This document shows, in pieces, positions 8,579 through 17,241 of a stretch of DNA of 64,000 nt. A model generated the notes under the pieces. It had not been told where the DNA came from. It searched no databases and saw only the letters and a list, made by a program, of their open reading frames with translations. Each line of letters starts with the position of its first letter. Position 1 is the first letter of the stretch. The translations under genes were made by a program, and so were the position numbers. The DNA lies in the NCBI RefSeq assembly GCF_030813635.1, contig NZ_JAUSUM010000003.1:310001-374000 (forward strand), read 5' to 3'. This stretch comes from Salibacterium salarium (lineage in GTDB: Bacteria; Bacillota; Bacilli; Bacillales; Marinococcaceae).

Positions 8579-9602
8579 AATTTACATACCACTCCACCGT
8601 TTTTAGAATTCCCGACTCAAAATCTTCGTCGGCCTGCCATCCCAGCTCTTCTTTGATTTTACTAGTATCAACCGCATATCTACGGTCATGTCCTGGGCGA
8701 TCATCGACAAATGAGATAAGCTCTTTATAACTTCCTAGACCAGCCTTTTGTTTTGTTTCAGGCGCTAATTCATCTAGTACTTCACAAATTTTTCTGGCAA
8801 TATACAGATTGGTACGTTCATTTTCTCCTCCAATGTTATAGGTTTGTCCTGTTTGCCCATCGTGAAATACGTGATCGACGCCTTTGCAATGATCTAATAC
8901 ATAGAGCCAGTCTCTTATGTTCTGACCATCTCCATAAATCGGGACTGTTTCAGCGTTTAACGCTTTTCTTATAATTGTTGGAATTAGCTTTTCTTTATGC
9001 TGCTTAGGCCCGTAATTATTTGAGCAATTTGTAATTACAGTATTCATGCCGTACGTTCTATAGTAACTTTGAACAATCATATCCGAACTTGCCTTACTTG
9101 CGCTGTAAGGACTGCTCGGTGCATAGGGGGATGTTTCTGAAAACAATCCAACTGGACCTAGGGTTCCATACACTTCATCCGTCGAAATATGATGAAAACG
9201 TGCATGTTCATACCCAGGCCGGAATTGGTTAGCTCCGGTCATCCAATAATTTTTTGCAACATCGAGCAACGTAAATGTTCCATGTACATTCGTACGGATA
9301 AATGCATCAGGATCATCAATCGAACGATCGACGTGGGATTCTGCCGCAAAATGAATAACACCTTGAATATCGTGGTCTCTAAACAGTGTTTCCAATAGCT
9401 CCCGATCTCCGATGTCTCCTTCGACAAAGTGATGATTCGAAAGGTGATTGAATTTGTTCATTTCCTCAGAGTCGGCGGCATACGTTAATTTATCGAAATT
9501 GATAACTTTCACATTTGGATACTTTTCGGCAAAGTAAGGGACAAAGTGAAGTCCGATAAACCCTGCCCCTCCTGTTATTAATATCGTCTTTTGTTCCATC
9601 AT
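8568..9602 (-). CDS. rmlB: dTDP-glucose 4,6-dehydratase
   Basis: 344-residue extended SDR enzyme that converts dTDP-glucose to dTDP-4-keto-6-deoxyglucose. Visible motifs are the NAD site TGGAGFIG (10-17), [12 protein letters not shown] (84-95), the catalytic STDEVYG (140-146, with the Asp-Glu pair that carries out dehydration), and Y166-S-A-S-K170. [19 protein letters not shown] and the [12 protein letters not shown]-like block near residue 300 are RmlB signatures. The start overlaps the end of rmlA (ATGA type). A second ATG one codon downstream is an equally good start. No rmlC or rmlD follows, so the keto-sugar is not going to rhamnose in this operon but to the aminotransferase. Confidence 0.95.
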   Translation of the reverse strand: MMEQKTILITGGAGFIGLHFVPYFAEKYPNVKVINFDKLTYAADSEEMNKFNHLSNHHFVEGDIGDRELLETLFRDHDIQGVIHFAAESHVDRSIDDPDAFIRTNVHGTFTLLDVAKNYWMTGANQFRPGYEHARFHHISTDEVYGTLGPVGLFSETSPYAPSSPYSASKASSDMIVQSYYRTYGMNTVITNCSNNYGPKQHKEKLIPTIIRKALNAETVPIYGDGQNIRDWLYVLDHCKGVDHVFHDGQTGQTYNIGGENERTNLYIARKICEVLDELAPETKQKAGLGSYKELISFVDDRPGHDRRYAVDTSKIKEELGWQADEDFESGILKTVEWYVNYEK

Positions 9603-10528
9603 TTCATCAGTTCCGTTCTATGCTCATTATCTGATTGACCGACGCCCTCTGTTAACGGGCTTTTTTCGACTGTTCGCAGCAAGTACTTTTTATACTCACT
9701 ATTTTTCATTTGAGATATTTTTTTCAACATCTCATCCCTGTTTAAATAATTCATATAATAAGCAATTTCCTCTAAGCAGGCCACTTTAAAGCCTTGACGT
9801 TTCTCAACAGTCTCAATAAATTGAGAGGCATCAAACAGAGATTCCGGTGTACCTGTATCCAGCCATGCAAAACCGCGGCCAAGTAATTCCACATTTAATG
9901 TACCCGCTTCAAGATATGCTTTGTTAATATCAGTGATCTCCAATTCCCCTCGACTCGAAGGGCGGGTGTTTTTCGCAATATCAAGCACATTATTGTCATA
10001 AAAGTATAAGCCCGTCACCGCAAACTCCGATTTCGGCTTTTTCGGTTTTTCCTCAATAGACTTTACACGCTGTTTTTCATCAAACTCTACCACTCCAAAT
10101 CGTTCCGGTTCACTCACCCGGTATCCGAAAACAGTGGCTCCTTGTGTACGATTCGCTGCTTGCTGAAGGAGAGGGGTGAACCCTTGTCCATAAAAGATAT
10201 TATCGCCAAGTATTAAAGCTACATTATCATTACCAACAAACGATTCTCCAATCGTAAAAGCTTGAGCCAATCCATCTGGAGAAGACTGTTCTGCATAAGA
10301 AAGAGAAATCCCAAACTGACTGCCATCTCCAAGTAGTTCTTGGAATCTTGGCGTATCCTGAGGTGTTGATATAATTAAAATGTCCCGAATACCAGAAAGC
10401 ATTAACACAGATAGCGGATAGTATATCATCGGTTTATCATAAACCGGCAACAATTGTTTAGAAATACTTTTTGTCATTGGATACAGTCTCGATCCGCTTC
10501 CGCCTGCTAATATGATACCTTTCATCAT
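9599..10528 (-). CDS. rmlA: Glucose-1-phosphate thymidylyltransferase
   Basis: First gene of the aminosugar operon. Forms dTDP-glucose from glucose-1-phosphate and dTTP. The 309-residue protein shows the nucleotidyltransferase signature [20 protein letters not shown] (9-28), [25 protein letters not shown] and [20 protein letters not shown], all RmlA-type. GGAGG lies a few bases before two consecutive ATG codons (10528 and 10525) and the second has the better spacing. The C-terminal 20 residues (after SEYKKYLL) are longer than in most RmlA proteins and look unconserved. The upstream 390 bases hold the likely promoter. Confidence 0.95.
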   Translation of the reverse strand: MMKGIILAGGSGSRLYPMTKSISKQLLPVYDKPMIYYPLSVLMLSGIRDILIISTPQDTPRFQELLGDGSQFGISLSYAEQSSPDGLAQAFTIGESFVGNDNVALILGDNIFYGQGFTPLLQQAANRTQGATVFGYRVSEPERFGVVEFDEKQRVKSIEEKPKKPKSEFAVTGLYFYDNNVLDIAKNTRPSSRGELEITDINKAYLEAGTLNVELLGRGFAWLDTGTPESLFDASQFIETVEKRQGFKVACLEEIAYYMNYLNRDEMLKKISQMKNSEYKKYLLRTVEKSPLTEGVGQSDNEHRTELMK

Positions 10529-10558
10529 TTCGACCTCCTTACACGATAAAATGTTATA

Positions 10559-10587
10559 ACTATATTTCCTTTTTAAAACCGTTTAAA
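10559..10587 (-). promoter_or_regulatory. Candidate promoter of the rmlA operon
   Basis: On the minus strand a -35-like TTTAAA (10587-10582) is separated by 17 bases from a -10-like TATAGT (10564-10559), 31 bases before the rmlA start. The -35 hexamer is weak. The rest of the 10588-10880 interval shows no ORF with a ribosome site and no recognisable RNA element. Confidence 0.35.
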
Positions 10588-10882
10588 AACATCACGGATT
10601 GTACCAAAACATCCATGAAAATCTGCCTGATACATAACATTTTCTTCGTACAAATGAAAAAGCAGAACTTGCATCATATTAACCTTTATCTCTGTTATTT
10701 ATTCTCTGTTCAAGCTACTTTTATGATGAGAAATAAGTGTGTCAGCAGTGTGTCATCCCATTCTTTTTCACATTTTTTTAAAGTAACACATGATTGTGTC
10801 TGTTCAACTGCCCTAGGTTGGTATTGAATGACCCCGATCCCAGCACACGCTTTGAGCAGATCGCACGCAGCCTTTACGATAA

Positions 10883-10912
10883 AAAAGACCTTTCCTAAAA
10901 AGGAAAAGGTCT
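10883..10912 (-). terminator. Rho-independent terminator after the aldo/keto reductase fragment
   Basis: Minus strand reads AAGACCTTTTCC, a short loop, then GGAAAGGTCTT followed by a T run. It lies 14 bases past the stop of the reductase fragment, so the 10926-11503 unit was probably once a normal transcription unit. Confidence 0.75.
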
Positions 10913-10925
10913 TGTCTTCAACATA

Positions 10926-11327
10926 TTAAATAATACCTAACGGCATTTTCTTACGAGGAGGAGGAAATTCACGGTCTAATATTTTTATTTCTTCTTCATT
11001 AAGCTCAATGGCAGCCGCTGCAGCATTATCATAAATATGCTGTTCTTGTACTGCTTTTGGAATGGCGAGAACATCACCGTTTCTAATCGACCAGGCTAGA
11101 GCTATTTGCATCGGTTTTACTTGATGACTCTCTGCTATTTTATTAACATCTGGATTGTTCATCATTCGTTTTTGCAACGAACTTCCGCCTTGGGCAAGCG
11201 GACAATATGCCATGGTCGGAATATTGCGTTCACGCTGCCATGGTAATAAGTCATACTCAATCCATGTCTCAGGTGGTAATGTACTCACTTGAAAAGCCCT
11301 AATTTCATATAAGTCTATAGCTATCAT
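10926..11327 (-). pseudogene. Aldo/keto reductase, C-terminal fragment
   Basis: The 133-codon frame matches only the C-terminal half of an aldo/keto reductase: EYDLLPWQRERNIPTMAYCPLAQGG, then QIALAWSIRN, AIPKAV and the usual end FPPPRKKMPL. Family members are about 275-280 residues, with the catalytic Asp/Tyr/Lys/His tetrad in the missing N-terminal half. The first 20 or so codons here have no resemblance to the family. The fragment therefore lacks the active site and part of the NADPH barrel and is read as a remnant. Its apparent ATG overlaps the end of a small membrane-protein gene immediately upstream. Confidence 0.8.
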
Positions 11328-11503
11328 CTGTTTTTTTCAGATTTCGAATAACTAGGAATCATAAATATCCCCACCATAAATAAGACATAGGATAGTCGAC
11401 GTATGACATCATAATACTCATAAGGTTTAAGATAAGATAGATTTATAATCATAGCGATAGCTCCTACGATAACCATAAATATACCGAATGTTTGCCTGGA
11501 CAA
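11324..11503 (-). CDS. Small two-helix membrane protein (59 aa), unrecognised
   Basis: A TTG-start frame preceded by a perfect GGAGGTG (11511-11517) nine bases away. The product has two hydrophobic helices, about residues 5-24 (FGIFMVIVGAIAMII) and 38-52 (SYVLFMVGIFMIP), joined by a short polar loop (KPYEYYDVIRR), and a charged tail (SKSEKNR). It ends at TGA 11326-11324, overlapping the ATG of the aldo/keto reductase fragment. No family is recognised. The strong ribosome site and coherent two-TM design are the support. It could still be a by-product of the decayed region. Confidence 0.5.
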   Translation of the reverse strand: MSRQTFGIFMVIVGAIAMIINLSYLKPYEYYDVIRRLSYVLFMVGIFMIPSYSKSEKNR

Positions 11504-11629
11504 AAGTGCTCACCTCCACTTTAAATATCCCAACAACTATATAGTATCATAAATAATGGTAATATATATAAAATATGCTAGTGGTGACGCCTTAGTTGCC
11601 GCCTGCGAAAATAGTTTGAAACGACTACA

Positions 11630-12166
11630 CTACTCCCGATAAGTTTCCCCTTCATCTAAATTTAAGGCATGGTTGTTAATCGATACCATATCGTTATTTG
11701 TCCACTCCACAGTAATGTTTTTCGTTTTTTCTTCATAATAAATTCTTTTTTTAAACCAAAGTGGTCCGTTCCATTCTCCTCTTACCCCAAATGTACCCGC
11801 AGATCCTGAATCCCAGCGGTAAAAATCAATTGTATAATTATTTTCGGGGGAATGAATGGTTTTAAAATGTACGTCTTCTTGTAAAGAAGACGCAAATGAC
11901 GATAATAACAATACTGAAAGGATTACAAGAGACAGAAGTGATGAGACAATCACTGTTAACCAGCTTCTTAATTTGACCAACCTGTTTCTTTTATCTTTAC
12001 ATCCTTTTACCCCTAATATAAAAGCTAAAATGCTAATCAAAAATAGAATGTAATGTGGCGGTGCTATTAACCAAGTGTTATTCATATTAGAATATATCGA
12101 ATAGTAAAATATACCTACACAAAATACTATTAAATAAAATGACCATGCGTTGTATTTTGTTATCAA
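11630..12166 (-). CDS. DUF5412-family membrane protein
   Basis: 178 residues. The N-terminal two thirds hold about three hydrophobic helices (residues 8-25, 35-52, 70-92). The C-terminal domain is soluble and probably outside the membrane: NYTIDFYRWDSGSAGTFG, then RGEWNGPLWFKKRIYYE, the pattern of DUF5412 proteins in Bacillus. The function is unknown. The start is TTG 12166, served by AGGGGG seven bases upstream; the nearby ATG at 12170 is in another frame. It appears to be a single-gene unit. Confidence 0.65.
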   Translation of the reverse strand: MITKYNAWSFYLIVFCVGIFYYSIYSNMNNTWLIAPPHYILFLISILAFILGVKGCKDKRNRLVKLRSWLTVIVSSLLSLVILSVLLLSSFASSLQEDVHFKTIHSPENNYTIDFYRWDSGSAGTFGVRGEWNGPLWFKKRIYYEEKTKNITVEWTNNDMVSINNHALNLDEGETYRE

Positions 12167-12247
12167 GCATATTCCCCCTGCCCTTCCGTCTTGCTTCTAA
12201 ACATCTATTTTAACATAAAACCTCATTCACTCTTGAACATAAGAAAA

Positions 12248-12274
12248 ACGGAATCTGGCAGCTAGAGATTCCGT
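12248..12274 (-). terminator. Terminator after the HtrA-like protease gene
   Basis: ACGGAATCT and AGATTCCGT form a 9-bp stem with a 9-base loop. On the minus strand the stem is followed directly by TTTTTC, so it ends the protease transcript. Confidence 0.75.
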
Positions 12275-12344
12275 CTTCTCGTTTTATACAAAAAGAAGGA
12301 ACTTCCCTTTTTAGGACAGTCCCTTCAAATGGTAGTGCTGTTTT

Positions 12345-13613
12345 TTAACCGGCTTCTGTTCCCGTTTGATCTAATGTTAGCTCTGTTGTTTGCTGTTCAC
12401 CATTTCGATAAAAAGTAATAGTAATAGTGTCCCCGATTTCAGCATCATTATAAAGAAAACTACGCAATGCATGACCGTCCGCTATTTCTTCACCGTTAAT
12501 TGCTGTAATTACATCATATTGCTGTAATCCCGCGTTCTCTGCAGCGGATCCTGCTTGTACGCTGTTAATAAATACGCCTTGTTCTACATCCTCAGGAAGG
12601 TTTAAAGTTTCCTGCCAGTGATAGCTGGGCACTTCAGAGAGTGAGCCAATAGTGACACCAAGTTGCGGCCGTTCGACCTGTCCATTCTCTTCTAGATCTT
12701 CAAGAATTGGCACAACAGTGTTAGACGGGATAGCAAATCCAATCCCCTCCACCGATGATTGTGCAATTTTCATAGAGTTTATGCCAATTAATTGTCCTTC
12801 AATATTGATTAACGCTCCCCCGCTGTTTCCCGGGTTAATAGCTGCGTCTGTTTGCAACACATCGGAAGTCCAATCTGTTTGACCGTCACCATTCGTATCA
12901 ACCGGAATACTTCTATCAACCGAGCTGATAATGCCTTGTGTAACGGTACCGTTTAAATTTTCACCAAGAGGGTTTCCTATCGCAATCGCCGGCTCACCAG
13001 TTGAAAGGGCGTCTGAATCACCAAACTCCGCAACCGTTTCAACATTTTCCGAACTTATGCGAAGAACTGCTAAATCCGTTAATGCATCAGTCCCAACGAT
13101 TTCAGCCTCCACCCTTTTATCGTTAGATAATCCAACTTCAACTTGGCTGGCTCCATCTATGACGTGATTGTTCGTAACCACAAAGGCAGAATCCCCTTCT
13201 GTTTTATAAATAACACCGGAGCCAGACCCTTGTGCCTGCGCCTCTCCTTCTTCTTGCATAAACCCTCCCTGCTGCAGACTGAATATGCCTACAACGGCGT
13301 CTGATACTTCGTCAACAGCAGAAGTTACTTCACTCGATACATTAACACTTTCTGTCGACATTTCTTCTGCAACAGGTTCTGATGTTTGGTTTTCGGTTTC
13401 GGTAGCTGATTGATTTTCTTCTGTATCATTTGCGGCATCTGTAGAAAACATATTGTCGCTATATACCAACGGCATCGCTGCAGCTACAATGACAGCTCCT
13501 ATAAGGGCACCTATAAAACCAGTAAATCCTGCTCTTTTTCTATCTTTTTTATGACGCTTTTGTTCCTCTTCGACATGGTTTTCGTGGTTTTGATTATTTT
13601 CATAGTTATCCAT
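12345..13613 (-). CDS. htrA: Membrane-anchored HtrA-family serine protease
   Basis: DegP/HtrA-type protease, 422 residues, for extracytoplasmic protein quality control. The layout is a short charged cytoplasmic start, one transmembrane helix (about 30-50), an acidic linker (55-100), a trypsin-like domain (about 105-310) and one PDZ domain (about 320-415). The triad is visible: His in VVTNNHVIDGA, Asp in LTDLAVLRIS, Ser in AAINPGNSGGAL. This single-PDZ, single-TM layout is that of B. subtilis HtrA/HtrB/YyxA; which paralogue it is cannot be decided. The start ATG 13613 has GGGAGG seven bases upstream. The strongly acidic linker suits a salt- or alkali-adapted cell surface. A promoter is visible upstream. 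Confidence 0.92.
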   Translation of the reverse strand: MDNYENNQNHENHVEEEQKRHKKDRKRAGFTGFIGALIGAVIVAAAMPLVYSDNMFSTDAANDTEENQSATETENQTSEPVAEEMSTESVNVSSEVTSAVDEVSDAVVGIFSLQQGGFMQEEGEAQAQGSGSGVIYKTEGDSAFVVTNNHVIDGASQVEVGLSNDKRVEAEIVGTDALTDLAVLRISSENVETVAEFGDSDALSTGEPAIAIGNPLGENLNGTVTQGIISSVDRSIPVDTNGDGQTDWTSDVLQTDAAINPGNSGGALINIEGQLIGINSMKIAQSSVEGIGFAIPSNTVVPILEDLEENGQVERPQLGVTIGSLSEVPSYHWQETLNLPEDVEQGVFINSVQAGSAAENAGLQQYDVITAINGEEIADGHALRSFLYNDAEIGDTITITFYRNGEQQTTELTLDQTGTEAG

Positions 13614-13674
13614 TTGGATTCCTCCCTATTTTAGTATTGGTATGTGAATAGTAATAGACTTACTTAATTTCTAT

Positions 13675-13702
13675 ATCATACTTTATAGGACTTATGTGTC
13701 AG
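13675..13702 (-). promoter_or_regulatory. Promoter of the HtrA-like protease gene
   Basis: Minus strand: CTGACA (13702-13697), 16-base spacer, TATGAT (13680-13675), about 60 bases before the start codon. Upstream are imperfect repeats of the form TTATAGA (around 13710-13730), which could be binding half-sites for a stress regulator such as CssR. This is not established. Confidence 0.5.
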
Positions 13703-13787
13703 CCAAATGTCTATAAGCAATTTCTATAAACTTTTATCTTTACACTTATTCGTTTTTACCACGTGATATATTGAATCAAACACTTCA

Positions 13788-14618
13788 CTAACGGTTTAAT
13801 CGTTTTACAATCATATTTTCCAACCATTGTTTCGGCAGAAAATGCCTCCAACGATAAGCGTATTTTGCTGTCTTACCTAATGGATAACGCAGCTTTGGAC
13901 GTTTCGCCTGAAGAATCACCCTTAACAATGTTGCAATTTCATAAGGATCACCAGCTCCTTCTACAGATTGACGAGCCTCACCTACTAGATTTTCCACCAT
14001 TGTTTTATAATCAACACTCGCTAGTTTTATATCTGTTAGTGCTTTTTCCCAAATGTCTGTTTTATAGCTAGAAGGCTCAATTAAAGAAACATAAACGTGA
14101 AAAGGGAGCATTTCGTAACGTAACGATTCACTAAAACCTTCTAATGCAAACTTACTGCTAGCGTAAGCACTCATTCCCGGCATACCCATGTAGCCGCTGA
14201 TACTACTAACATTAATAATGGAGCCAAAACGCTGTTTACGAAAAATCGGCAGCATTGCCGTCGTCAACTTAACTGTCCCAAAAAAATTCACATCAAACTG
14301 ATGCCTCCATTCTTCCTCTGACAGTGCTTCTACAATGCCTCCTTGACAGTATCCTGCATTATTTACGAGGACATCTAATGTTTTCATATTTGATTGCACG
14401 AAATCTGCTAGTTTTTCAATCTGCTGCGTGTCGGTAATATCAAGCTCAAAAAGGTGTAAGCATTCTTTTTTGCCCAATGCTTCTGCTCGCTCTACTAGAG
14501 CATTTCCATATTGAAGATTTCGAACGCCGGCAATGACTTCATACTCCATTTCCAATAATTGTTGTACCATAATCCGGCCAAATCCACCATTGCTTCCCGT
14601 CACTACTGCACAAGGCAT
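13788..14618 (-). CDS. Short-chain dehydrogenase/reductase
   Basis: Classical SDR oxidoreductase, 276 residues from ATG 14618 (AAAGGAAGAG upstream; the longer in-frame ATG has no ribosome site). Visible are the cofactor loop TGSNGGFGR (residues 8-16), NNAG, the catalytic Ser in INVSSISG and the Tyr-Lys pair in YASSKFALEGF. The substrate cannot be told. The C-terminal segment is longer and basic, as in SDRs acting on hydrophobic substrates. The gene follows the DUF817 gene on the same strand with 63 bases between them. Confidence 0.85.
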   Translation of the reverse strand: MPCAVVTGSNGGFGRIMVQQLLEMEYEVIAGVRNLQYGNALVERAEALGKKECLHLFELDITDTQQIEKLADFVQSNMKTLDVLVNNAGYCQGGIVEALSEEEWRHQFDVNFFGTVKLTTAMLPIFRKQRFGSIINVSSISGYMGMPGMSAYASSKFALEGFSESLRYEMLPFHVYVSLIEPSSYKTDIWEKALTDIKLASVDYKTMVENLVGEARQSVEGAGDPYEIATLLRVILQAKRPKLRYPLGKTAKYAYRWRHFLPKQWLENMIVKRLNR

Positions 14619-14681
14619 AATCTCTCTTCCTTTCATTCATTATCTCAACAACATATTCTTTCAGTTTACCGGTATAAAAAT

Positions 14682-15446
14682 TTATACTTTTCGTTCCTTT
14701 ATATGTTTCAATTGAGCAACAATGATAAAACTGACAATTACAAGAAGGAACCATGAGCTAATTTTACCAATATGTACAATCTCCCATGCTTCACCTTGAT
14801 TTGGATATTGCCAAGCGCCAAATAACGTCGAGATGTTTTCAGCAATCCAAACAAAAAAACCAATCAGAAAAAAGGACAAGACAAGCGGCATCTTCAGCTT
14901 GAGATTGTCTACCTGAAATTCGACATAAGTACGTATGAAAACAATTACCAAAATAATCATTAATATCCATCTAATATCAAAAATAAAATGATGTGTGAAA
15001 AAATTGAAGTAAATCATTGCTCCAAGGGGCACAGTGATTAAAAATACTGGCCATCCCCGCAAGTTCAAATGTAGACGTCTCCATGCCTGACACATGTAAC
15101 TCGCCACACTGGCATACATAAAGCCGCTATATAACGGAACTCCAAACACTTTCGTCCACGCCTCTTCCGGATAGGCCCACGACCCCATATGCACTTTATA
15201 TAACTCAAGCGTCAATCCGATTATATGAAATACACCGATGACCTTTAACTCATCTACAGTCTCCATCCCTGTACGAAACATTAGAAGCTGCACAATGAGA
15301 CAAATGAGCAGAATAAAGTCATACCGATATAAAAATGGTATATCTATAACATTAGAAACAGCCAGCGTGGCAAATATGGCTACCGGAAAAATACACGACA
15401 TCGCCTGTTGATAGCCAAAATGTATAAAATATCTCCATGCTTTCAT
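14682..15446 (-). CDS. yoaT: DUF817 integral membrane protein (YoaT-like)
   Basis: 254 residues with about eight hydrophobic helices. The conserved motifs of DUF817 are present: FRTGMETVDELKVIGVFHIIG, LELYKVHMGSWAYPE and VPLYSGFMYASV in the middle, and ENISTLFGAWQYPNQ near the C-terminus. The function of the family is unknown. The close match in length and motif to B. subtilis YoaT supports the name. It probably shares a transcript with the downstream SDR gene. Confidence 0.8.
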   Translation of the reverse strand: MKAWRYFIHFGYQQAMSCIFPVAIFATLAVSNVIDIPFLYRYDFILLICLIVQLLMFRTGMETVDELKVIGVFHIIGLTLELYKVHMGSWAYPEEAWTKVFGVPLYSGFMYASVASYMCQAWRRLHLNLRGWPVFLITVPLGAMIYFNFFTHHFIFDIRWILMIILVIVFIRTYVEFQVDNLKLKMPLVLSFFLIGFFVWIAENISTLFGAWQYPNQGEAWEIVHIGKISSWFLLVIVSFIIVAQLKHIKERKV

Positions 15447-15476
15447 ATTCCCACCATCTTTTCTAGCAATTATGTA

Positions 15477-16793
15477 TTAAAAGGGATAATCCTCTTTATT
15501 ATTAATATATTCTTCTACTGAAACAAAATTAACATCAGTGCCTCCACTTTCCACATTAAATCCTTCTTCAGCAATGACTGTTCCATCAAAGGAAGCTCCC
15601 TTGAAAGTCACCTTACCGTTAGGAGCAAATAACACTCCGGTCATTGATAAATTACCCCCGCTTATGGTTATATCGCCTTCGCTTACAACAACCGAATCCG
15701 TGAATGTATCTTGATAACGCCCGTTTATATTGTCTTCGATTAAAACATCATCATCATACAATCTCATACCATCTTCTTGGATTTCTTCTGTGTATCCATT
15801 TTCTTCATACCATCCATTTGATTTTGATGAAGGAATCTCATGTTCAGGAATCTTTGCTTCAGCAACGGAATCTTCTTTAAAAATAGAATCTATATCCGCT
15901 TCATCAAAGTAATCAGGGTAAGACAACGACCCTGTATAATAAATATTGGCATCTTCATCCATAGAATAGTAGTCACTTAATGTCACATCACCATCGACAT
16001 AGACATTCCCGTGAATATTAGCACCTTCCAGATTAAAATCTTCTGCCACATATACATCGCCGTATATATGATGACTGCCTCCACCGGTGTCAAAATCCCC
16101 ATTTACGTGAATCTCTCCAGGATTATTTTTTGAGCCAAGGTTTTGTCCCCCGCCTTCAAAATCTAATAATCCATCAACATAAATATTAGAGACATTCGTG
16201 TTGGATCCCCCATTGAATTCCCTCATATCCAACGGTCCTTTGACTACCATAGTCGCATTAGGCCCATTAAGATTAGTCCCTTGAAATTTGTATTCACCGC
16301 CATATAAAAACAAATTCTCTTCGATGATATAATCTGGATAATCATCGCCTATTTCTGGCGGATTGATAGTTACGTTTATATCTCCTTCTCTTTCCCCTTC
16401 AATAATAGTATCGATGGTAAATTCATTATTCTCATTATCTCCCAAGGTGAACTGGACTTCCAACGGATATTGAGGGTTGATTGTATCTTCACAATTTGTA
16501 ATCATCTGCTCATTATTTTGTATACTAAGTTGTTCTGCATGAAAACGATCACCCGAAACTAATTCTTCAGGGCATATAGAATAGTCTTCTTCTACTTGAT
16601 GTTGCTGTCTCAACTCTGTAATAATAATATTAGCTTCTTGCCGCAAATCGACGTGAGACTGGGTTTTTTCATTAAAATTTATACTAGATACTATCACATT
16701 TGTTACAATTCCTATCACAATAGACGAAATAACTAATGTCAGCAATAATTCTATCAATGTCACACCGGATTCTTTTTGCAAAAATAGTTTCAT
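15477..16793 (-). CDS. Type IV pilin-like protein with beta-helix (polymer-forming-like) domain
   Basis: 438 residues. The N-terminus is a class III prepilin signal: a short basic leader, KESG then VTLIELLLTLVISS, with cleavage before V and Glu at +5, followed by one hydrophobic helix. After a short pilin-like stem (30-140), residues about 155-300 and 360-430 are regular repeats of the type GDVYVAEDFNLEG, HGNVYVDGDVTLS and EGDITISGGNLSM, which look like a right-handed beta-helix or bactofilin-like polymer domain. A pilin head replaced by a beta-helix is unusual. The gene is divergent from two more pilin-like genes, 49 bases away. GGGGGTTGAAAG serves the ATG. No pilus ATPase, inner-membrane platform or prepilin peptidase gene is in the window. 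Confidence 0.75.
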   Translation of the reverse strand: MKLFLQKESGVTLIELLLTLVISSIVIGIVTNVIVSSINFNEKTQSHVDLRQEANIIITELRQQHQVEEDYSICPEELVSGDRFHAEQLSIQNNEQMITNCEDTINPQYPLEVQFTLGDNENNEFTIDTIIEGEREGDINVTINPPEIGDDYPDYIIEENLFLYGGEYKFQGTNLNGPNATMVVKGPLDMREFNGGSNTNVSNIYVDGLLDFEGGGQNLGSKNNPGEIHVNGDFDTGGGSHHIYGDVYVAEDFNLEGANIHGNVYVDGDVTLSDYYSMDEDANIYYTGSLSYPDYFDEADIDSIFKEDSVAEAKIPEHEIPSSKSNGWYEENGYTEEIQEDGMRLYDDDVLIEDNINGRYQDTFTDSVVVSEGDITISGGNLSMTGVLFAPNGKVTFKGASFDGTVIAEEGFNVESGGTDVNFVSVEEYINNKEDYPF

Positions 16794-16842
16794 CTTTCAA
16801 CCCCCGCCATGTACTACGTAAAATATATAAAAAGGTGAATAT

Positions 16843-17241
16843 ATGAAAAATCAAAACGGATTAACACTTGTTGAAGTACTTGCTTCCATTACCATTTTAA
16901 GTATCGTCATTCTGACATTTTTAAGTTTCTTTTCTCAGTCTATGATCTTTTCTCAACAAACCGAAGATAACCTAACGGCTGTCAATGCGGCAGAAAAAGA
17001 AATGACGAGAATCAAATACAATCCACCAGAAGAAAGCGAATGTCCCGGAAATGTCCTTGACGTAAATGACAAGCAATATTATTCGTGTGTCGAGCTTTCG
17101 ACAGATAATAACGAATTAACGAATGAAGCAAACGAATTAGGACTTCATCTCGTTCACGTAAAAATTTATACTGATTCAAATTTTAACCCTGATTCTGAAC
17201 CACAGTCCGAACTCTATGGTTATATCGAGGTGGAGCAATGA
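16843..17241 (+). CDS. Type IV pilin-like (PilV/GspI-like) minor pseudopilin
   Basis: 132 residues. Residues 1-6 are the leader (MKNQNG), cleavage is expected before LTLVEVLASITILS with Glu at +5, and the hydrophobic helix runs to about residue 28. The rest is a small, acidic extracellular head with two Cys (in SECPGN and YSCVEL) that could form a disulfide. The layout matches minor pseudopilins of the PilV/GspI group. AAGGTGA lies four bases before the ATG. Its end overlaps the next gene by four bases (ATGA), so the two are co-translated. Confidence 0.75.
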   Translation: MKNQNGLTLVEVLASITILSIVILTFLSFFSQSMIFSQQTEDNLTAVNAAEKEMTRIKYNPPEESECPGNVLDVNDKQYYSCVELSTDNNELTNEANELGLHLVHVKIYTDSNFNPDSEPQSELYGYIEVEQ

